NCBI GenBank assembly: GCA_032719365.1
Contig: CM064867.1
Coordinates: forward strand, 58,220,601 to 58,284,600
Direction of reading: 5' to 3'
Length of the DNA stretch: 64,000 nt
Origin: Prinsepia uniflora
Lineage: Eukaryota; Streptophyta; Magnoliopsida; Rosales; Rosaceae
Both the position numbers and the translations under genes were made by a program. Below the pieces are notes generated by a model that did not search any database, was not told the DNA's origin, and worked only from the letters and a program-made list of their open reading frames with translations. Shown one piece after another: positions 13,206 to 26,100 of this stretch. Each line of letters opens with the position of its first letter. Position 1 is the stretch's first letter.

Positions 13206-15612
13206 GATCGGGTCGATACAAGTTAGTAGAAAGCTGGCATGTTGAAATCGAACATTCAACGGGAAAGTTACGGTTCACAAAAGTTCCGAGTAACTATTGC
13301 ACGTTTTGCGAGGCGAGATGACATTTGTCATTCAGTGGGCCCAGATATTTTAGGGCAGGCCCAATGCATGAATGACAAGTGTCATTCATCCATTGCCCAC
13401 AATTCGCCATTCATGCATATCCATCCCCTTTTGTCTGATCATTTGAACCAACCCGAAACCCATAACCTGTGTCTCCCATCTCTCACAAACACCCCTCAAC
13501 CTCACCTGATGATTGTTAACTATGACTGAAAGATGGAGAGGAGGTCGAGACGAGATGGACGGTGGGGAGATCGAGGGCCTTCGTGCACAGTGACCGGGAA
13601 ACCACAGAGGTGAGTTTTTACGTTCAAAGTTTTGGATTTTTGGATTTAGATGTTTGGGGCCGTTCCTAATGATTTGTGTGTGTTTTTTGGGTTGTATGAT
13701 GATTTGGGAATGATGTTGGATGGAGGAGGACAACTGTGCAGCCTGGACAGAGGATAGGAAAATAGGGCCATGAAGATCAATTCGAACAGGTATGTTCTTG
13801 GCCTGGTTTCTCGTTTTTGGGATTGTAGATCAATAGGGAATGATGAGACTAAGAGGTAGGGATGAACCAGGTCGAAAACGGGTTGAAAATGGGTGAATTA
13901 TGGTAGTGAATCAGCCACACAGGTTCGGTTGGACTGGTTGACTAGTGAACTGGTTTAGACTGGCTGATCGCAAGGAAGACGATGAACAATCCCCAGCGCG
14001 TGGGCTTCACGTGCAGGGCCTTTGGGCCACGTGTGGGGGCGCGTGGGGCATTTTTTGGGGATGAGGTCAACATGTGAAATCATCCTTTCGATGTAACGAA
14101 CATTTTTGGAACAAGTTTCGAGTCGATCAGACCCCGTTTCAGGGTAGTTTTGGGTGTCCGAAGGTTTAGGGTCTATTTGAAATACGTTTCAAAATCCCGA
14201 AAAATTGGGAGGTTCAATGTTAGCCTATTTGAAGTAGATAGTGACCTTCGGGTATGGTTTGGACAGGTCCGGAGGTTCCAAAGATGGTGATTGGCCCAGA
14301 AAGGGTTATGGCGCGCGTATCGAGGCGTAGCTTGGATGGTCTGTGAGTGGACATTGATTTCTAAATTGATGCATGCATAAATGTTTTGTATGAGTTTATG
14401 AACATGATTTGAAATTCCTTGAGTGCATTTGATTGTGGTATTTAGTATGTATGTATGTATTTGCACGTATTTCGAGGTTTATGGTTTTGTATTGTGCTTA
14501 TACGTGTTGGTATTTCGATGTTGGATTTGAAAATATGGAATCGGACATGAGACCCATTTGAATTGGAAACTATCGGACTTGAAGTCCATTTGATTTATTG
14601 AGATATCGGGCTGGAAGCCCAGTTGGTTATGATATCGGCCATGAGGCCTAGTTATGGTTTATGAATGTGATTTCGGGTCGGGGACCCCAAATGGATTTCG
14701 ATTTATGGATTTTCGATGGTTTTATGGGAAAACCGGGCATAGCCCTTTGAACGGTTTTGAGATGATTTATGAAACAGTTTTTTGTATACCATTCTCATGA
14801 GTGGTTACCCTCCAGACATCCCGTAGTATCCTGGAGTGTGGGGTTATCTCCTCCAGACGTCTCGTAGTATCCTAGAGTAGTTACGTGGCATTCCCAGCAA
14901 GGGGTCATTGCACGAAGCGACCGGTCCATATAGTGACTCAGGAGCAGGATTGCCAAAGGTTAAAACCTCCCCCCAGGGAGGGTCATTGATCTGCGGATCA
15001 TTGACCTGGGTGGACCCTGGGGAGACTTGGGATTTGAGACCCAGGGTAGCACGCATAGCTTGGAACCGTGATAGTGTTGATTGTGACATCTGGGATGTCA
15101 GGAATCAAGGATGCCGAGGATTTGTTTTGGGCTGAGACCCACATGTATTGGATTTGGACTGAGACCCACGTGATTTGATTTGGGTGGAGTCCCTACGGAT
15201 TTGGTTTTGGGCTGAGTTCCCATATGGATTTGGGCAGTGACCCACACACTTTGGTTTTATGATTTTGGGCTAAGGCCCTAATGATTTGAGGAAAGAAATG
15301 GCTTTGATTGATAAATGGTTTTATTAACTTTGATTTGATGATTTGAGGAATGATTGAATTCAATGGCTTTCGAATGCATGCAGGTTTTTTAGTGAAGGGC
15401 CTAAACGTCTTTTTGTGAAATGTGTTTTTAATTAAATTATTTGTTTCGTCCACTCACAGGTTTCAATAGTTTTAATGCCCTTCAGGTTGATCGCGGATAC
15501 AGGCTATAGCAGAAACCCATACATCACACTCCTCCTCCTACCCTGGCGCACTCTGGAAGCCCCGTGTAGGCTAAGGTTTGAATTATCCCTTGTCTGACCC
15601 TTTGTCATGTCA
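13206..15612 (+). repeat. Element 2 5' LTR, second segment
   Basis: It resumes at GATCGGGTC directly after the second ACGTA and matches the 3' LTR from 18555. It contains CTGTGAGTGGAC at 14341-14352, hairpins from about 14580, GTCCACTCACAG at 15448-15459, and ends at TGTCA 15612. Relative to other family members about 60 bp before the end, including the terminal hairpin, is missing. Confidence 0.85.
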
Positions 15613-18369
15613 AAATCGTATCAGAGCGAGGTTGTCACTATTCGAGGGTCGAGGATGTGATGTCTCTACGAATACGACAGCCAGTCATCAACTTGATAGT
15701 TAGGGTAAGAGTCTGAGGATTTAGTGGAATCAAACCCTAGTTAGGTTATGTTGGCTCGAAGTGCAATGGTTTAGGGTTCGATTGGCACAGAATGCCCTGT
15801 TTTAGTGAGGTTTGATCCCCAATAGGATCGATGTGCATGGGAATCCAACGGCTTAGAACCGTAGGGTTGTTGTTGGTTGTGACATGATCCTTAGGGTCGT
15901 GTATGACGATTTTAAGATTCGGGACTGCTGAGTAGTCATGTCAGATAGAGGATTGTGGCAAGGTGAAATCAGTGGAGGTCACAGATGACCCTATTTGAGG
16001 CTGGTTGGAATAGGAATGCTTGATCCTGTTGGACGTGTGATGTTGTGTTTCAGTGTGTCAAATCCCGGGGGGATGTCGACTTGCACAGGATGCCATGGTA
16101 TAGATGTTGTATGGGATGACATGCCATAGTTGAGCAATGTTGGGCACCGAGTAGTACCAAGTTCTTGTGGGCCCGGCTGTTGGAAACCGCAGAGTTACGA
16201 GTGGACGAGGTCCTCAGATTGTGGTTACTGGGTGGTTGTGTACCAGTTAACCCCGTGTGATGACTTTTCAAAGTCGAGAGCGATGGATCGGTCAGAATAG
16301 ATGTGCTGTAGTGAGTAGCCGGGTCTGTGATAACCCTAGTTTGTGATTGAGTGGACAAGTTACCAACAGTGTGGTACTTGTGGACCGGATACTGAGGTGG
16401 ACCAACCAGTGGATATTACATGTTGAGCGGTTGGTATCTGCGATGAGTTCACCGCATGAGTATGGGGTCTCGATAGTAGAGTATTATTTGACTGGTCTGA
16501 ACGCGATTTTGGTAGACGCTGCTATCGATGGACGTAGACTAGTATTATCATGTTGGATAGGCTCGTGTTACAGTGACGATGAAGACTTCTCATTTTCTAC
16601 TCTTTAGCAGATAGTGCTGGGTGCTACAGGATAACATCGGATGAACTTTGATGCCATCATCTTGGATTCTCCGTGACTCTTCCCTAGATGGGATGACGAG
16701 GAGTGATATGGAAGTTAAAGGGTTCAAAGAGGGTGTAAGAACCGAACACCTAGGTTGTGAGTCAAATCTGAATGACTTGAAGAGCAGATGGTATTTAGCA
16801 TCGCCGGATGTGACGAGTGAGTATCCAAGGTAGTGGACCCATGTTGGTGTTATGGGTCATGTTACCTTGGCTGCAAGAGCTAGTATGGATCTTCCTAGGA
16901 TCAAGTAGATCGAGGGAGTTTGGATCGAGTAGTGTGGTGATGTTCTAGTCGATCAAGATGATTGAGATGATTGTAGCGACTGTGGGTCGAGTAAACTGAA
17001 GTTGATTTTCATCTGGATGAATTACCTTGCTGATTATGCTAAGCTAGGAATATAAGAGAATCATATTGTAAGACAGTTGAAGAATCTCTTGGAATAGTTA
17101 GTGAGAGGACAAGACAGAAGTTGGATATGGGAATGTATGATCTGTCTTGGATATGAGATTAGAGATTGTGAAGGATTGATGTTCGCCTGGTGATGGATGG
17201 GTAAAGTCCGAGCCATGTTTGGAGCGCAGATAGTAGTATATGATTAGACGCTGCCAGAGCTCAGTCCTTGAGCAGGCCGAGTAGTGCCTTGATGATTGAT
17301 ATGATGGGGGTACAGTGGTGTGTAGTGCATGTTGGACGATGGGATTGACCATGGTCAATCGGTATGTCAGGTTGAGAGTTGCCGAAAGGGATGAATGTGT
17401 GTCGAATGTATAGAATCCTAGTTGGACATGAGATAGTGATCGGATTGGATCTGATTGTGACATTTAACGAGGATTATGATCGAAGGTGTTCCGACATGAT
17501 GAGATGATGACTAGACTTCGAATACTGTGTGCTCAACCAGAGTAGTTGAGAGGGTTCAGTGATTGTGTGAGCCGAGGGCTCAGAGCCATGTGGGCTAGAG
17601 GAACCCTAGTGTTTTTATCTATGTGATAACCTCTATCTAGGCAAGTATTCCTTGGGGTCCTAATACACCCAGGATGGGTAAGATGTCGAATGTGTTTCGA
17701 CAGAGTATTTGATGTGACATGAGTATAATGTGAGGACTCGCGAGCGAGTCGAGATCAGAGTGGTGCAACGAAAGCGCAGTGGAGTCGGGAGTTTCCAGCG
17801 GGTCATGATAGTGGTGATGGAATGAATCGCCATCCGACAGGTTCGGATTAGTAGGTAGTATGGGGACTCTAGTGAGAGTCAAAATGAGTATGAGAAAACG
17901 AGAAAGTTGGTTGATATGAGTATCGAGGCCGATAAATGTTGTAGGTTTGAATATGGCCTGCGAGATGTAATTTGTGCCACTGTGATGACAGAAGCTGGAG
18001 GATATTTGTCTGATCGGACGCTGAGCAGGATGTCAGCTTCGATTGTCAGATGAAAAGGGTCGTCAGATTGAAAAGCTGACTATGATATCAGCTTAGTATA
18101 TCAGACCTCTCGGAGTGAGTGACAGGCGAGATGGACGAGTATCGACGTCTCGAGTGAGACTTACAAGCTGACGTGTGGTTTCTCGAGACTTGAGTTGAAG
18201 CTTTGGAAGCTCTGGTGATAGTGTGTATTGACGCGTACGGTGGTTCTGTCGGGCGTGTACGTTTACCTGAGAGTGCTCCGAGTTGGAGGCAGGACTGGAT
18301 TTCAACGGTTTCGTTGTGGAATTGAGTCAGTTTGAATTTCGAGGATAAAATTCTTTAAGGAGAGAAGTT
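15613..18369 (+). other. Element 2 internal region (decayed Gypsy)
   Basis: It opens with a PBS carrying one mismatch (TCGTATCAGAGC, 15616-15627), in line with decay. No frame stays open beyond about 120 codons. The stretch around 16640-16830 aligns by eye with 53740-53900 of element 3, so the two elements share an ancestral internal region. Near the end, NFEDKIL-stop is readable at 18335-18358, the usual C-terminal peptide of a chromovirus-type Gypsy polyprotein, followed by the PPT AAGGAGAGAAG at 18357-18367. Gag, protease, RT and integrase cannot be reconstructed. Confidence 0.7.
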
Positions 18370-20889
18370 TGTAACGACCCTTCCAAAAGTTTTGGGATTA
18401 ATTAAGAATTAATTACGGATTAGTGAGGCTAATCGGGGATTAGTCGAGGATTATCGGACGTTCAGGGTGAAATACGATTTTACCCCTAAATGAGGGCAAA
18501 AGTTGACTTCTGACCCGGGTGGTCATATGCACGAGGGCCGAGGACCGTTACGTAGATCGGGTCAATACAAGTCCGTAGACAAGAAGCACGTTGAAACTGA
18601 ACATTCGACGGGAAAGTTACGGTTCACGGAAGTTTCGAGGAACTATTGCACGTTCTACGAGATGGGATGACATTTGTCATTCAGTGGGCCAAGATATTTT
18701 GGGACAGGCCCAATGAATGAATGACAAGTGTCATTCATCCCTTGCCCACCATTCCCCATACATGCGTATCCATCCCATTTTGTTTGATCATTTGAACCAA
18801 CCCGTGCCTCCCATCTCTCACAAACACCCCTCAACCTCACCTGATGATTGTGAGCTGTGAATGAAAGATGGCGAGGAGGTCGAGACGAGATGGACAGTGG
18901 GGAGATCGAGGGCAATCGTGCACGGTGGCCGGGAAACCACGAATGTGAGTTTTTACGTTCAAAGTTTTGGATTTTTGAATTTAGACGTTTGGGGCCGTTC
19001 TTAATGATTTGTGTGTGTTTGTTGGGTTGGTATGATGATTTGGGAATGATGCTGGACGGAGGAGGACGGTAGTACAGCCTGGAAAAAGGCTGGGAAAATA
19101 GGGTCGTGAAGATCGATTCGATAAGGTATGTTCTTGGCTTGGTTTCTCGTTTTTGGGATTGTAGATCAATAAGGAATGATGAGCGGAAGAGGTAGGGATG
19201 TACTGGGTCGAAAACGGGTTGAAAATGGGTGAATTATGGTAGTGAACGAATCACGCCGGTTCGTTTGGACCGGCTGATCAGTGAACCGGTTCAGACCAGC
19301 TGATCGCAAGAAAGACGATGAACAATCCCTGGCATGTGGGCTTCACGCACAGGGCCTTTGGGCGACGCATGGGGGCGTATAGGGCACTATTTGGGGATGA
19401 AGTTAACACGTGAAATCATCCTTTCGATGTAATGAACATTTTTGGAACAAGTTTTGAGTCGATCGGACACCGTTTGGGTGTCCGAAGGTTTAGGGTCTAT
19501 TTTAAATACTTTTAAAAATCCCGAAAAATTGGGGGGTTCGATGTTAGCCTATTTGAAGTAGATAATGACCTTCGGGTGTGGTTTGGACAGGTCCGGAAGT
19601 TCCGGAGATGGTGACTGGCCCGGAAAGGCTTATGGCTCGCGTATCGAGGCGCAGGTTGGACGGTCTGTGAGTGGACATTGATTTATAAATTGATGCATGC
19701 TTAAATGTTTTATATGAGTTTATGAACATGATTTGAAATGCCTTGAGTGCATCTGATTGTGGTAATTAGTATGTATGTATTTGCACGTATTTCGAGGTTT
19801 ATGGTTTTGTACTATGCTTATACGTGCTGGTATTTCAATGATGGTTTGATGAAGCGGTTTTGGATTTGGAAATATGGAATCAAGCATGAGACCCATTTGA
19901 ATTGGAAACTATCAGACTTGAAATCCATTTGATTTAATGAGATATCGGGCTAGAGGCCCAGTTGACTTATATGATTGGGCTTAAGGTCGAGTTAGTTATG
20001 ATATCGGGCATGAGGCCCAGTTATGGTTTATGTATGTGATTTTGGGTCGGGGACCCCAAATGGATTTGGATTTATGGATTTACGATGGTTTTATAGAAAA
20101 CCCGGGCATAGCCCTTTGAAGGGTTTTGAGATGATTTATGAAACGGTTTTCCGTATACCATCCTCACGAGTGGTTGCCCTCCAGACGTCTCGTAGTATCC
20201 TGGAGTGACATGTTGTCTCCTCAAGACGTCTCGTAGTATCCTGGAGTAGTCACGGGGCATTGCCTGCGAGGGGTCATTGCACGGAGTGACTGGTCCGTAT
20301 AGTGACTCAGGAGCAGGATTGCCAGAGGTTAAAACCTCCCCCCAAGAAGGGTCATTGATCTGCGGGTCATTGACCTGGGTGGATCCTGGTAAGACTTGGG
20401 ATTTGAGACCCCGAGTAGCACACGTAGCTTGGAACCGTGATAGTGTTGATTGTGACATCTGGGATGTCAAGCATCAGGGATGTCGAGGATTGTTTTTGGG
20501 CTGAGACCTACATGTATTGAATTTAGGCTGAGACCCACGTGATTTGATTTGGACGGAGTCCCTACGGATTTGGTTTTGGGCTGAGTTCCCACATGGATTT
20601 GGGCAGTGACCCATATACATTGGTTTTACAATTTTGGGCTAAGGCCCTAATGATTTGAGAAAGGAAATGGCTTTGATTGATAAATCGTTTTATTAACTTT
20701 GATTTGATGATTTGAGGAATGATTGAGTTAAATGGCTTTCGAATGCATGCATGGTTTTTAATGAAGGGCTTAAACGTCTTTTCGTGAAATGTGTTTTTAA
20801 TTAAATTATTTGTTTCGTCCACTCACAGCTTTCAATGGTTCTAATGTCCTTCAGGTTGATCGCGGATACAAGCTGTAGCAGAGACCATG
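18370..20889 (+). repeat. Element 2 3' LTR, truncated
   Basis: It begins TGTAACGACCCTTCC right after the PPT and keeps the unoccupied ACGTA site at 18550-18554. CTGTGAGTGGAC is at 19665-19676 and GTCCACTCACAG at 20817-20828. The last part of the LTR is absent because a new LTR begins at 20890. Confidence 0.88.
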
Positions 20890-22995
20890 TGTAACAACCC
20901 GTCCCGAGAATTGGGATAAGTAGAGTGATTAAGGTGTGATTAGTAAGGTTAATCAAGGGTTAGGTGGTCCCGAGGGGTCCGGGAACTTAGAATGACGATT
21001 TTGCCCCTGGGTCGGGCAGAAATGTTGACTTTTATTTCGGGTGGTCAAATGGGAGTTGACCAGTGACCAGGACGTAGGTGAGGACGTTACGAATCCGTAG
21101 GCAGGTGGCACGCCCGATTCCGACATAGGGGGAAAAGTTGACTTTTTGAATAATCGGGTTTTGGTAGGTTGACCTAGGATAGTTAGATAGTTCTTGTCGT
21201 CCTGAGTTCGATGACAGGCGGCACGTATTCATCGGACTTACGAGGCGAGAGTTACGGGTCTAGGAAGTTTTGGTAAAACCGTAAAATGAGTAAAAACAGG
21301 AGGGTATTTTAGTCTTTCTGCACATTGGGATTTGTGCAGAAAGAAGGAAATGGGCGGCTGGGATTTCACCAGGTGGGATAAGGAGTGGAGTGGATGGTGA
21401 CACATGGCAGGGGGCTAGAGGATTCTGGGAGAATCCTGTGTGGTCTCAGCCCAAATAATTGGGGTGACTCGTGCTCACCCGTGGCTGTTCTTCGACAAAC
21501 ACAGAGAAACAGAGTGAGCTTGTGAGGAGGAATTGAGGATTGATCGTGGCTGGTGACGAGTTTTGGTGAGTGAGGGAGGAACGGGAGATTGAAAGGGAGT
21601 TGCTGATCGGGTTTTGGTGGTGTAATTGTGCACGGCGGCACGGCGGAGGTGCGGAGAAGTTTTGAAGGAAACAGGGAGGCCGTGAGTTCGAGGTGGTGGC
21701 TACTCCGTGAGGTGACTCAAACCAAGGCAGGGGAAGCTGCAGGAGGTTGCAGGGAGACTAACGAATACCGTGGCACGCGGCAGTGCGCACGGCGGAGCTG
21801 CAATCGAAGGTGAGATCTCTTTACTCTGTTTTTCCCGTAAACTTCATTTGGAAAGTCGTGAGGCTTGGCTGAGAGTCGAGAGGTTAGAAGGTCGAGGTGA
21901 TGTTCAGGGAGGTCCTAGGAGTGGGTTGTGATGGTCGCCGTGACGGGGGCGTACACGGCGGAGCTCAGGCGAAGAGGAGTCTCTGTTACCCTGTTTCGAC
22001 CGTGAACTTCGAACCCAAAGTCGTGGACTTCTGGGGTGAGTCGAAGGGTTAGGGGTGTTGGACGTGGATCAGTGAGGTTGTGGGGTGAGTCTGGTATCGC
22101 CACCGTGACGGGAGGTTACCGGAACAGGTGATTTGTGAAACAGGGGAAAAGTGGCCGTCTGGTTCGAGCTTGAATCGACGATGACGGGGCTGTGTCGAGG
22201 TTAGAAGAGTTGAGGGATGGATTCGTGGTGTTTGGACGAAGCTGCAGGAGAAGAGAGGGAAGGAAAAGATGGCCGGACGGTGGAGAATGCCTCTCGCCGG
22301 TCCAGTTGCAGCGGCCGGTTCAGCACAGTGCACTCGAGGTTGGGGGTGACACTGTAGCTGGCGCGTGAGGGCCACGCGCAGCCACTTTGGGCGGCGCGTG
22401 GGGGCGCGTGCGGCGGCGACGGGGAAAACGGTCAACACGGTTTTTGGTCTAGAAGTTAGGGTGAGTTCAATGGAGTTGGTTTCAGGTCAATCGGAAGTCG
22501 TTTGAGTGTAGTTCCGCGAGGGTGAAGATTTAGGGTCCCGGGTTTTAGGTTTTCGATTCGGGGATTTTTGAGGGAATTTAGGTGAACCTTCGTAGACATG
22601 TTAGTGACGTAATTTGACGGTGTTTGACAGGATCGGGATTTCCCGAGGAAGCCGAGGAACGGGCTGGACGTTCGGGACGCGAGTAGGGCTCAGTACTGTG
22701 AGTGGACCTTTTCTCTAAACTCGAGCATGCATAACTGTTTTCTATAGTTGTCTTATGGTTTTTAATCATGATTTTATGTTGATCGAATATGTTTGGTTGG
22801 TTTTGCATTATTACACGTTTTTCGAGAAAAAGATGGTTTCAGCACGTTTTCCGAGGAATAGTTGGTTTCTGGAATATATGCTATGGTTTTGGGATTTCAA
22901 ATGATAAAGGGTTTTCAATGGTTTTAAGTGGATTTTGGAACATGATTTCGATGATCAAGGTTTTTGGTTCTAGAAACGGATTTCGGAAAGCAGAA
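20890..22995 (+). mobile_element. LTR fragment of a divergent subfamily
   Basis: It starts TGTAACAACCCGTCCCGAG at 20890 inside the 3' LTR of element 2. U3-like landmarks follow (TTGAC motifs near 21030, ACGTTACGAATCCGTAGGC near 21080), then a GC-rich block near 22370 and CTGTGAGTGGACC near 22697. Similarity to the LTR pattern stops near 22995, where AT-rich unrelated DNA begins. The hairpin zone and LTR end are missing, so it is truncated or split. Confidence 0.7.
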
Positions 22996-25900
22996 TTTGT
23001 TCACTCATATCATAGATTTAATAAAAGCGTTTAAAGCCGAGTTCTTCCCTATTTCCAACTTCACTAAGTTCCTTATGCGATTCAAAGTTCCTAGTGAAAA
23101 ACGATCCATCTTCTCCATCCACTTTGGTGTCTTTAAGCGTTTCTTGGATCCCAAAAGTGTAACCATTTCTTCATCACCTAAACTCTTTGATTTAAAATTT
23201 ATTGTGTTCATAATTCAATATATATGATGATTTATTTCTTCTAATGTTTGTAAGCATTAAATTCAATCTCTATGTGTTTTACTTTCTAAATTTTTATTAC
23301 TTGATACTTTTGTGTGCTTTATCTTCAAATTAACGCTAAATGTTTATGTTCGTGTTTCAGAGCATTTGGATCTAGTTAGAAGAGAGTTAATTTCTATGTC
23401 TACGTTTCGAAGCATTTAGTCAACAACTTAAGATGAATCATATTGTAAGTGTTTATGTTCGCATTTTGAAGCATTTATAATAAGAAAAATGTATGAAGAT
23501 AATTGAGGTAATGAAGGTAAGATTTCGTGATTGGGTTAATGTGTGCAAGTGTTGGTGCGTGGATGGTAAGTGGATGATGGTGATAACTTGTACAAAGGTT
23601 AAGTAGGAGTAGTTTAAATAAAGTGATTGTTAACTTGGATTTACTTACGTAAAAGTGTCGGTTGTATCTATGAAACTAATCTATAGTTTGTAAGTTCTAG
23701 TTAGCATGAGCATTCACATTTCAATTCATAGTTTTTACTTATGTGTTTGTACGGCTAAATTATCTTGAAAACTCACCCATACCATTATTTCATTATTAAA
23801 TGTCCCTAAATTCTCTGGTCTAGAACGATCCCTACTTATTGCATACTACATTCTACAAAAAAGTGTTTTAAGTTGAGATGCATGAGTTAAGTGTTTATTT
23901 AAATGTGTAGTTCCCACCTATCAAAGACCATGACCAATCAGGAAAATCCTACAAAGGCTGATCAGCCGAAGGTACAACCGAGCAATAAGGGGTCGACCGT
24001 TGGGCCTGAGGGGAGCTCGTTGCTAAGTCAAAAGAAGTCGGCAGCGTAAGCTAGTGTTGATTGATCACAATTTCAACAACAGAAGTTATTGTCTAGGAAG
24101 GATCAGCAAGCAGCACCAACCAAGTATGCTACCAAGGAGGTGGAGATTAGTTGGTAGAAGAAGAAAGAGGCCCAGATTAGGGCGATATAGGATTCGAGGG
24201 ATAGTGTCTAAGGAGCCGCAGCTCAAACTTACCCCGAGAGTCATTCTAAAGCCTTTAAAGAGGCTAATCTTCACGCATGGCATTCAATCGTGCTTTTTTG
24301 AGACTGTTGATGTTGTTCAGTCTTCGAAGGTGGCCGATAGTTGGACAGAGGTCACAAAGTGCATGCATCCAACCATGCTTCCTATCATTAATGCCTTAGT
24401 TATCGACTCACAGAATGGGCTTTCAAAGATTGAAGAGATGAGTTTTGCCAGCGTTCCAGATTCGTAAGCGAAGGTTATTACCGAACAAGCCCATGTATGT
24501 TCCATGTTTGTCCGATCATTTTATTATTGATTGGCATGTTTATTGTCATTTACCAATTGGCGTGTTTGATATTGTTGTATTTGAATTATGACCAACCATT
24601 TTGAATCAGTAGTTCTTTGGTGAGGTCTTCATCGTGCTTCAAAAGTCAGCTAAGTTGGCAAAGCGACTAGAGGCCAAGAAGGGGGAGACTCGACTAGCGA
24701 ACCCACCAAGGTGGTCTTTGACTGGCGAACTCCTCACGAAACGATCGAGGAGCATTGAGACCTCGTTAGGGAGACTTGACCTGAGTATGACCCGTGTCTG
24801 ACCCTACTTGATAGGGGGAGATATCAGGTAGTGTATCTCGGCCCTAACCCCATATCCTTTCTTGTCTCAACATTTGGGAGCTAATGGAACTGTTGCTAGT
24901 GGTTTTCGACTACAAGGGACATCGACGAGGTTATGGCTTGATTTCGACTGGATTGAACTTGACAATTTTCTAGGTAATATCGACATTTAGAACCTAGTCC
25001 ATTGTAATTCTTACCTTGAGAGCTTTCTAACCACCTAATTGTATGTTGAATCTGAGGCGGCGACGGCGGACGAAAATAGCCCTGCCTCCAGAATTCTAAG
25101 ATTTTACGGCAGAGCAGATAATTATTCCTGGGTTTAAGCTAGCTATTTCATTCCCCTCATCTTGAACTTCTTTTTGACCTATTTGTGGATTTTTTATGTG
25201 TGAGGACCCCGGTGGCGCATGTTCATCGGTGAATTTGAGAAAAAGGTGGAAGTCGAGACCTTCTCGTCTCCACTCGGATCAGTATAGGTAGTATCAAAAA
25301 CTTTCAATTAGATAATCGAATTCCATGCTTCAAGTAGTGTCAAAATGAATAATTGTATGTAACAATGGGCTAGATTTAAGGGAATGAGAGCTCATCAAAA
25401 TCTGGGAATTTTCTAGCGAAATCCAAGATTCCAACCATTATCGACAGCGGCAGTCCAGTCATCGTCTCCAGCGAAGCTCCTGTAATAGTGGGTCAATGAT
25501 CAATGGTTGAATGACATTAGTCAATTGTTAGTCTTAACAGTTGACTATTGGTATCTAATAGAATATTCGGTGGAGTATTCAAGGAAAATTTTGAGGAATA
25601 TTACAGCATGAGTGAGCCACAAGCGTGGAATAGTGACGCATGTGGCAACCGCATGTGTGGGCCTGTGGTCGCACATGATCGGACTGTATGAGTTCTTGCT
25701 GATGCGTGGTGGTGCGTGGGCAATTTTCCTGAGCACAAGTCGACGCGTGATGGATCGTGGAGCTTTTTTTTAGCCTATGACAGCGCGTGGGCACTATTTC
25801 AAGCAGTTTTGGACAATTTTAAGGGGTTTTCCAGCCCTAGATAGCATGTAGCACAGTTTTTCACCTTCCGCCAACGTATATGCGTTCTTTTATGGAGTTA

Positions 25901-26100
25901 TGGATGGTTTAGAATGTGTTTGGGCACGTATCAAGCATTTTAAGCCTCGTTTTGGGCTATCCTAGTTGGGTTTGATGATTTAGAGGATTTTGAGTTAACT
26001 TTGAACCTTGTAACTGAATGTCTGGGGACTTTTGGACTTTAGGCATGTGCAACCTTGGTAGGTCGGATGATTTTGACTCCTCGATAAGTGTGTGAGTGGA
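22996..26100. other. Unclassified AT-rich segment with repeat character
   Basis: No gene is supported. Around 23340-23470 a diverged motif (TTTATGTTCG...GAAGCATTTA) recurs three times. The longest frame (24054-24467, plus, 137 codons) resembles no family I recognise. A purine tract GATAGGGGGAGATATCAGG near 24809 looks like a retroelement PPT. From about 25600 the sequence regains LTR-like character (CGCATGTG / GGTGCGTGGGC blocks) and ends in GTGAGTGGA right before the LTR at 26101. It is probably one or two decayed non-autonomous elements. Confidence 0.4.

Larger units (their letters stand above)
3429..20889 (+). mobile_element. Element 2: Gypsy-type LTR retrotransposon, nested and 3'-truncated
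   Basis: The 5' LTR starts TGTAATGACCCGTCC at 3429 and is split at 3614/13206 by a minus-strand insertion. It ends at 15612. A one-mismatch PBS follows at 15616-15627. The internal region 15613-18369 (about 2.76 kb) ends with a PPT at 18357-18367, and the 3' LTR starts at 18370. That LTR is cut at 20889 by another LTR starting at 20890, so its right end and target duplication are not seen. The two LTRs align along their length but differ at many sites, so the element is older than element 3. No intact ORF exists; it is a non-autonomous relic of a Ty3/Gypsy element. Confidence 0.85.

Noticed and set aside
22049..22438. 129-codon minus-strand frame in the GC-rich LTR block
   Set aside because: It lies in the LTR fragment 20890-22995, is not conserved in other LTR copies and has biased composition only.
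24054..24467. 137-codon plus-strand frame considered as a gene or gag
   Set aside because: No domain, start context or splice sites were found. The surrounding DNA looks like a decayed repeat, so it is left as part of an unclassified segment.
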